Positions 58,281 to 64,000 of a stretch of DNA of 64,000 nt are shown here, piece after piece. The notes below the pieces were generated by a model. The model was not told the DNA's origin. It ran no database searches and saw only the letters and a program-made list of their open reading frames with translations. The position numbers were made by a program, and so were the translations under genes. Origin of the DNA: Quercus robur. Its lineage: Eukaryota; Streptophyta; Magnoliopsida; Fagales; Fagaceae. The first letter of the stretch is position 1, and the number at the start of each line of letters is the position of its first letter. The DNA lies in contig NC_065536.1 of assembly GCF_932294415.1 (NCBI RefSeq), positions 31,763,354 through 31,827,353 of the forward strand, in the 5' to 3' direction.

Positions 58281-60095
58281 ATAGCCCCTCAAAATCCTAC
58301 TGCTCGACCTCTTGGTCGGGGAGGAGGGTTTTGGTGATGTCAGACATTCCTTTAGTTTTACTCACGTTGCGCCTCTGCCGTTTCAGTGTACGAGGTGCGT
58401 TTTTAATAAGTTCCCTTTACAAGGCAATGCCCATCCAATGGTTGTAGACGGCGTTGGGAGTTGAGTGGGAATTATCTCGTTTGTAGCTTTTCTTGGAAAT
58501 CTGTACAGATTAAATACCACCAGACTTGCCTTCCGTATAAGAAGCAAGGTAGGAGGTCACTTCCTTTACGTACAGACCCTTCAGTCTTTTCAAACTCCTA
58601 AACCTCCAGCTGCGCTCAAAGTTTTCATTACCAGTGCAATTTAAGCCTTAGAGAGTGATATGTTTGAGGCAAAAGTGGGGGTGAAGGGACCACACCCTCT
58701 CCAGAAGCACGGGGTCTCTCCGAGACTTAAGATGGCGCGGTTAGGACAAGGGAGACAGAGACTCAAGACAGCTCTCCCCTTTCACAAGGCGGGGGAGAAG
58801 CCTCCTCCTCCTTCAGCCAAAATTCGAAGCAGGCGCTGGTCACGTCAGATTTTTGGAGTGATAGCAATGGGGTTTCTTATCGTCGGTACCATCCGCTCTC
58901 TCTCGAGCGCTGCTAATATGACACCCACGTGTTAGGAGTCAAAGCTGATGCGAGGATTAGGCATCCTCGCTTCCCCCTCTCCTCCTTCTCTGGTACCTCC
59001 TTTTGTCTCCGCTTCTTCTTCTCTTCCATCACTAGGGACATCCTGGTGTTTCTGCTTCTTCTTCTGCCTCTTCTACCCTTCCGTCAAAAGGGGCCATCCT
59101 GACATGCCTAGTTGCCACAAGAGCAGAATTTCGAAGGATTTACCGTTCCCTTGTATCTTTTTCCTTTTTTGCTTTTTCTTTTTGCCTTTGTAGTTAGCTT
59201 CTGGTATAGTCTTGCTTAAGTCCCTCATTGTACGCTATACTATTTTTTGGTATTAATAAAAGATGACTTTATGTTATTCTAAGCATTCTTTCTTTTCTGC
59301 AATAGTTATACTGTGAATGGATGTGCTATTTTTTATTTATTTTTATTTTTGACGATACTTAGGGCCGAACCCCCTGTTAACAAAAAGCTATTATTTTGAA
59401 CTCACTGAGATTAACAGGCACAATAATGCCGACCTGAAAAAGGTTATACATATAAAACTAACCGAGGTAACAGCTGAACGTTCTATATTGCGTGTGAAGC
59501 GATCATCCGAGGATGGGTAACCCAAAATGAACTATCCGAGATGGTCGCTGTGTACTAGGATGCTTTACCACGTTCCTAACAACATTCATGGCCTTAACCA
59601 TTTTTGGCACCTGGTCCGAGGACCGAGGTATGACTGTACCGGGCCTAAATACTCGTTTACATTAGTTTCCTTAGAGCTGGGGATCCGAGGACAGGACGGG
59701 AGGACCATACAATACCTTGGTTCTGTCCAAAACTTAGATATTTCTTTAAGCAGTTGGTTTCCCCATAGGTTTGAGTCCGAGGACCATACAATACCTTGGT
59801 TCTGTCCAAAACTTAGATATTTCTTTAAGTAGTTGGTTTCCCCATAGGTTTGAGTCCGAGGATCATACAATACCTTGGTTCTGTCCAAAACTTAGATATT
59901 TCTTTAAGTTCGGGGGGATTAGCCCCTCGGCCAAGGTGTGGGACGTTGATTTGATGTTGGAAGCCCCTAGAACCGTCCACGTTACTGACGCTTCGAAGCG
60001 TAGCCCCTAATAACGGGCTGCTGGAAGTGATGGAGGGACTTTCTCGATCCACCGCCTTTACCAGCGCACAAGCCTTTCCCACAGACGGCGCCAAT
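58281..60095 (-). other. Internal region of the LTR element, non-coding, with 79-bp tandem repeat
   Basis: 1,815 bp without recognisable retroelement domains. A 79-bp unit marked by CATACAATACCTTGGTTCTG recurs at about 59704, 59783 and 59862. The plus-strand frames at 58660-59193 are open for 81-91 codons but show no conserved features. The element resembles TRIM or LARD types in having LTRs and a primer site but no protein genes. Confidence 0.75.
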
Positions 60096-60769
60096 TGTAA
60101 GAACTCAATTTGCAAGGACTCCAAAATGATGTTGGGTTCACACGTTAAGGGCCCAAACAATATAATTTGTAGAGCGTAGGCTTGAAAGGCTAGGCCTTGG
60201 TCACCAGACGGTGGTTAGTCATGGTGCTCATACAGAAATGACCCATGTTTGCTCAAGAAATCTTTCTCCTTGGCACGGCCTAGGAGGCTCTGGTTCTTGG
60301 CCTTTTTTCCTAGCCTCCTTTTTGGATTGCTTACTTCTCTTTTTATATTAGCCCTTACTCTTCCTCCAACGTCCACGTGTAGGTTCAGCTTTCCAGGGCT
60401 GATACTTGTCTCATCAGCCCATACTCAAAGTGATTGGGGGTGGTTGTAAAAGCTGAAAGCATTGCTCTGTCTGGCGCAGAGTATTTAATTGCAGTAATGA
60501 CAGTCTTTCTTTTGTCCTTTGTCGCCATATTATCCAGGGGTCTTTTCTCCATCAACGTGGATGTGTTCGGTTTTTCCCAAAACTGTTCCTATACTATTCT
60601 TGCCCTTTCTTTTAGGAGTGCCTTAGGGATGCCGAGGACAAAATTATCCTCGGCTATATCTTAAGGCTATTTAGACTTTCATTGTATGTTCTCGACTATA
60701 TCCCTCCTCGACTCGGGCCTTGGGCCCTAATGTAAAGTGGGTCAGGGTCACAAATTCTCTGGCCCCACA
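60096..60769 (-). repeat. 5' LTR of the non-autonomous element (minus-strand orientation)
   Basis: 674 bp. On the minus strand it starts TGTGGGGCCAGAG and ends GAGTTCTTACA, followed by the primer-binding region. Confidence 0.9.
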
Positions 60770-60774
60770 CTAAT

Positions 60775-60994
60775 GGTTGTGCGGACGCTCTAACAAAAAG
60801 GAGACATCAATAACAGTGCATTTTGGAAGTCTATGATACCTGATCATCTTTTGTATATGCACCTTTTATTTGAGATATGAAAAACCTCAGCATTAGTAGA
60901 ATGTGTCCTTTGAAAGTTTTAATGCCCGTTGATGTATAAACTCGTATATATTTAAATAATACACCCCTTTTTTAGAAGTCAAAAAATATTCACC

Positions 60995-61026
<32 letters not shown>
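60775..61026 (+). pseudogene. LINE RNase H end, 3' untranslated region and A-tail
   Basis: Continues the RNase H frame as GCADALTKRRHQ and a stop (to about 60810). About 190 bp of AT-rich DNA and an A run at 61004-61026 follow, which probably mark the LINE 3' end. Confidence 0.7.
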
Positions 61027-62780
61027 CCTTTATTGGAGAGAGAAGCGAAATACTAACGAGGCCCAAGCGCTTTTCTTATCAAACAAAACGAATAGAACAG
61101 ATGGGAGTGGTCCAAGCCGAGCCATACTTCTTCTTGGTTGTTGGCCTTGGATTGCACAGATATCATGAAAAACATCCTAGCCAGGACAAGTATTCTTGGT
61201 CCCAAAAACTCTGTTTTAGATTTAGCTCAGAAAACTTTTTTTTTTTTTTTTTTTGGCTGTTTGAAACCATATAGCTTATATCCAGTGAGGTTCACTGCAG
61301 TCAAATCTTCATGAAGGGTCCTTGCCAAAAGTTCTGGTTTATGGGAGCGAGGAGTTCGTGGACGAAATCACTACTATTGTTTTAGGAAGGCAAGCGAAAA
61401 GTTTATTGAGTTTACATAGAGAGTTTATGTTACAAAGGTTTTGTAAGTAGTTGACTATTTGTAATTGTTCTTGATTTAGCTTGTAGAGGTTTTTCCATTG
61501 GAGAAGTTCTTATTTGATTTTCAACTTCGTACCTTGTCATACGCTTTGTTGCTTTTGTTGATTTGGTTTATGTTATATCCGTGGCATATCATATTAATTT
61601 GCTGGGTTAATTTTAATTTGTGTGATTATTAACACCTAGGTGCCTTAAAAACGTTGAACTTTTGTCTCAGATCAGAATGTGCAAAAACACAATTGTATAA
61701 ATTTATGCAATTATTTTTTTTTATTTTGTAATTTTTTTTTGGGGTTAAGAAGCATCTGTTTCAAAAGTTATAGGTTATTTGAAATTAGACCAACTATTTG
61801 TAATTTATAGGTACAAACTATTTTATAACATTTTTATAAATTATTGATGTGGTCAACTTTTCATTAGTTTTCATTTAGGCCTTCCATTAATATCATTTTT
61901 CATTTACCAATAACTACTTGTAAAATTTTTTGTAAAAAAGTTACAAAAAATTATGTATCTCTAGCATTACTAGCATAACATGTACATGTTTAAAATAAAA
62001 TAGAGGAATAATTGTTATAGACAGATTGAAGCTAAAATGGAAGGAAACCTACTCTTCAAATAGCTGAGGACTGAGGTTACCGGTTTTTAGAACTTCTGTA
62101 ATAAGTAAGGAACTTTTTGTTTTCTCTGCATTCTGTTCCATGGTATTTCAGAACGTATATAGCTGTTAAAGATGGTTGTAATTACTATTCTTCTTTAGTC
62201 TGAAAATAGATATTACAATCGAGCTGAATTTCTGGGCTGCATTGCTTATTGGCATAAACTCACTTCGTTGATTTACACGTTATGTTTTTGATAAAATGTC
62301 TAGCAAGAGTTTCACCCAGTTGAGTTTTCATATGGCTTTTAATTTCTCTCTTTTATAGAGCTCTTTGAGCACCTGATTATTCCCCTGGTGGTGCGTTTAA
62401 TCTCCTGTCCTACACACATCAGGTAAATACAGGAGGAATAGTGATCTCAAGTGCAGGCAATGAGTTTTGAACTCAAGACCTCATGGATTTTATGAGGTAT
62501 TTAAAACCACTAGACCAATCCTTTGGGGTTTAATGGCTTTTGGTCTTTGTTATCAATGTCCTCACCCCAGTGTTTGCATCTATGAATCTAAGCATTTGCA
62601 TTAGTTTAAGCCACAATAAATGCTCTCTAACTGATGGGCAGTGATTGTTGATCAACAAAGCAAAAGAAGATAAAGACTAGTAAAATAGGTACAGCAAAAT
62701 CTTCAACATCTGAACAAGAAATCTTACAACCTTATCTTCATACACTAATCATAATCAATGAAAAAAAAAGAAGTCATAGT
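61027..62780. other. Intergenic DNA downstream of the receptor-kinase gene
   Basis: No gene or element ends are recognised; T runs lie near 61232-61253 and 61730-61740. The last one to two hundred bases are expected to be the 3' untranslated region of the minus-strand BRL2-like gene. Confidence 0.5.
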
Positions 62781-64000
62781 TCAACCACTGTTGCTGCTTC
62801 CATTGGCTGATCCAGGCATCAGCTCTCTCAGATTAGCCACAACCTGCAACATGTTAGGCCTTTTGGAAGGGAAATCGTCCACACATTGCAATGCTATTTC
62901 CAAATACCTTATCATCTCTTTTACTTCTACAGCTTCTGCTTCATCAGTTCCTTTTGTCACTAAGAGCAACTCTGGGTCTATTACTTCCATTTGTTTACCT
63001 TCTCTTACCTTTATTTTCACCCACCCCACCAAGTTGGTATCTCCAAAGTCCTCCTTGTCTGTTGGACGTTTCCCTGCCAAGAGTTCCAAGAGGACAACAC
63101 CAAAAGAATAGACATCGCCTTTTGCAGTGCAGCGGAAGCTTTGGTAATACTCAGGTGGGACATATCCAGGTGTGCCTGCCAGTGTGCTTACACTTAGGTG
63201 TGTGTCAAGTGCACTAATAAGCCTTGCCATTCCAAAATCAGAGACCCTGGCTTCCATTTCATGGTCAAGTAGTACATTGCTTGACTTCATGTCCCTGTGT
63301 ATAATGTGTGGGATGCAATTGTGATGTAGGAAACAGAGTCCTTTAGCTGCACCTCTTGCAATCTTTTTTCTTTCCTCCCATGTCAGAATTCGCCTATCTC
63401 GTGTCTTTGTCCTCCCATGGAGCATTTCTTCTAGGCTTCCATATTCCATAAATTCATACACAAGGAGTCTCTCCTCGCCGACTTTGCAATAACCCAATAG
63501 AGGCACAAGATTCTTATGCTTGATCTTCCCTAAAGTTTCCATCTCAGCCATGAATTCTCGGTCCCCCTGGCAGCTCAGTCGTATGAGCTTCTTGATTGCA
63601 ACACTTGACCCATCTTTCAATGTCGCCTTGAACACTTCTCCAAACCCTCCACACCCAATAAGACTTTCTGCTGAGAAGCCGTTGGTAGCCTCAATGAGTT
63701 GGGAGAACTTTAGCTTCCTCAGCTGCCTCTGAAAAGTTGCTACATTTATGCTCAATGGCTCTTTTTCTTTGTCAATTTTCCATGTGGTGGCTGCATGGGA
63801 TGCTTGCAAGGTATTAAGCATCTTGACTTCCTCTGCCTCCTTCCGCCTTGCACGCATTGCGATTGCCCACACAATCAGTATGCAGACAGAAGCAATTGAG
63901 ATGAGAATCCCTAGGACAATGCTATTTGCCCAAGATGCAGCTGTTGTCTTCCGACTTCCTCTGTTACCATCGCCACTTGGAATTGTTGGTGCTTCATTGC
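62781..64000 (-). CDS. BRL2: BRL2/VH1-like leucine-rich repeat receptor kinase, C-terminal part
   Basis: The stop is at 62781-62783 and 405 codons are visible, so the 5' part with the leucine-rich repeats and island domain lies beyond the window. The visible part starts outside the membrane ([12 protein letters not shown]). It crosses with [20 protein letters not shown], then has a basic stop-transfer (MRARRKEAE) and a juxtamembrane segment including [20 protein letters not shown], characteristic of the BRI1 family. The kinase has the glycine loop [10 protein letters not shown], lysine in VAIKKL, an RD-type [19 protein letters not shown] and [11 protein letters not shown], so it should be active. 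The sequence is closest in my recollection to BRL2/VASCULAR HIGHWAY 1, a plasma-membrane BRI1 relative tied to vein patterning; BRI1, BRL1 and BRL3 fit less well. No intron is seen, as is usual for the family. Confidence 0.93.
   Translation of the reverse strand, partial: NEAPTIPSGDGNRGSRKTTAASWANSIVLGILISIASVCILIVWAIAMRARRKEAEEVKMLNTLQASHAATTWKIDKEKEPLSINVATFQRQLRKLKFSQLIEATNGFSAESLIGCGGFGEVFKATLKDGSSVAIKKLIRLSCQGDREFMAEMETLGKIKHKNLVPLLGYCKVGEERLLVYEFMEYGSLEEMLHGRTKTRDRRILTWEERKKIARGAAKGLCFLHHNCIPHIIHRDMKSSNVLLDHEMEARVSDFGMARLISALDTHLSVSTLAGTPGYVPPEYYQSFRCTAKGDVYSFGVVLLELLAGKRPTDKEDFGDTNLVGWVKIKVREGKQMEVIDPELLLVTKGTDEAEAVEVKEMIRYLEIALQCVDDFPSKRPNMLQVVANLRELMPGSANGSSNSG

Larger units (their letters stand above)
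57606..60769 (-). mobile_element. Non-autonomous LTR retrotransposon with perfect 5-bp duplication
   Basis: A 3,164-bp element flanked by CTAAT at 57601-57605 and 60770-60774. It consists of two LTRs (57606-58280 and 60096-60769) and a 1.8-kb internal region. On the minus strand the 5' LTR is followed by ATTGGCGCCGTCTGT (60081-60095), a primer-binding region typical of many plant Ty3/gypsy-type elements. A purine tract TTTTGAGGGGCTA precedes the 3' LTR. No gag, protease, integrase or reverse transcriptase could be read inside, so it depended on another element. It cuts the LINE RNase H domain at FRKAN; sequence after it continues GCADALTKRRHQ. Confidence 0.92.
51604..61026 (+). mobile_element. 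Dead L1-type LINE with three nested insertions
   Basis: A plus-strand non-LTR retrotransposon runs from a gag-like ORF1 (DUF4283 plus zinc knuckle) through a reverse transcriptase, zf-RVT region and RNase H domain to an A run at 61004-61026. Three later elements interrupt it: 52196-52909, 53566-54307 and 57606-60769. The endonuclease domain expected at the start of ORF2 is missing, and many stops are present. The left boundary and target duplication were not identified. Confidence 0.85.

Noticed and set aside
57759..58281. Frames repeated at 60249-60664
   Set aside because: These are matching positions in the two LTRs of the same element read on the opposite strand; not genes.
1..64000. tRNA, rRNA or organelle-DNA insertions
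   Set aside because: Looked for T-loop motifs (GGTTCGAATCC type), rRNA core motifs and known chloroplast genes; no convincing hit by eye. A tRNAscan-SE and organelle BLAST run would be decisive.

Overview
The window looks like nuclear DNA of a eudicot plant, probably a woody one. Genes are sparse and have introns, splice sites are canonical GT-AG, intergenic DNA is AT-rich, and Ty1/copia, LTR, L1-type LINE, CACTA-like, Mutator-like and Tourist-like elements fill most of the space. The style of the repeats hints at Fagales, but that is only a guess. All protein and splice calls were made by reading and hand translation; no database search was run.

Four host genes can be supported. (1) A class I BASIC PENTACYSTEINE (BBR/BPC) GAGA-binding factor on the minus strand at 3438-4280, with an inferred leader intron and long GA/CT tracts in its own leader and promoter. 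(2) A PHD-finger regulator of the MS1/MMD1 family on the plus strand at 13128-16915, three exons, 654 aa. (3) An INDETERMINATE DOMAIN C2H2 zinc-finger factor of the IDD14/15/16 type on the plus strand at 32201-34263, three exons, 419 aa. (4) The 3' part of a BRL2/VH1-like receptor kinase on the minus strand at 62781-64000, running off the window. They are unrelated in pathway and there is no operon-like arrangement; three are regulators of transcription or chromatin and one is a membrane receptor.

Layout: 1-3.4 kb repeats and a retroelement primer-binding-site remnant; 3.4-5.6 kb BPC gene and promoter; 7.0-7.8 kb a dead copia fragment; 8.17-9.55 kb a Pack-MULE with a 9-bp target duplication carrying a piece of an MCM2 gene, intron included; 12.9-16.9 kb PHD gene; 21.1-28.5 kb a decayed copia element split by a 3.84-kb CACTA-like element with a six-copy 190-bp tandem array; 31.8-34.3 kb IDD gene; 38.97-39.76 kb a solo LTR; 40.9-47.9 kb short tandem duplications and a long Tourist-like element; 48.9-50.2 kb a minisatellite that switches strand halfway and forms a large inverted repeat; 51.6-61.0 kb a dead L1-type LINE interrupted by three later insertions (hAT-like, Tourist-like, and a non-autonomous LTR element with a perfect 5-bp duplication); 62.8-64 kb the receptor kinase.

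The most noteworthy items are the MCM2-carrying Pack-MULE, the strand-switching minisatellite, the GA/CT-rich leader of a gene that itself encodes a GAGA-binding protein, the TACTA-ended transposon, and a CpG-dense palindromic island inside a Tourist-like element. No tRNA, rRNA, CRISPR or organelle-derived gene was recognised.
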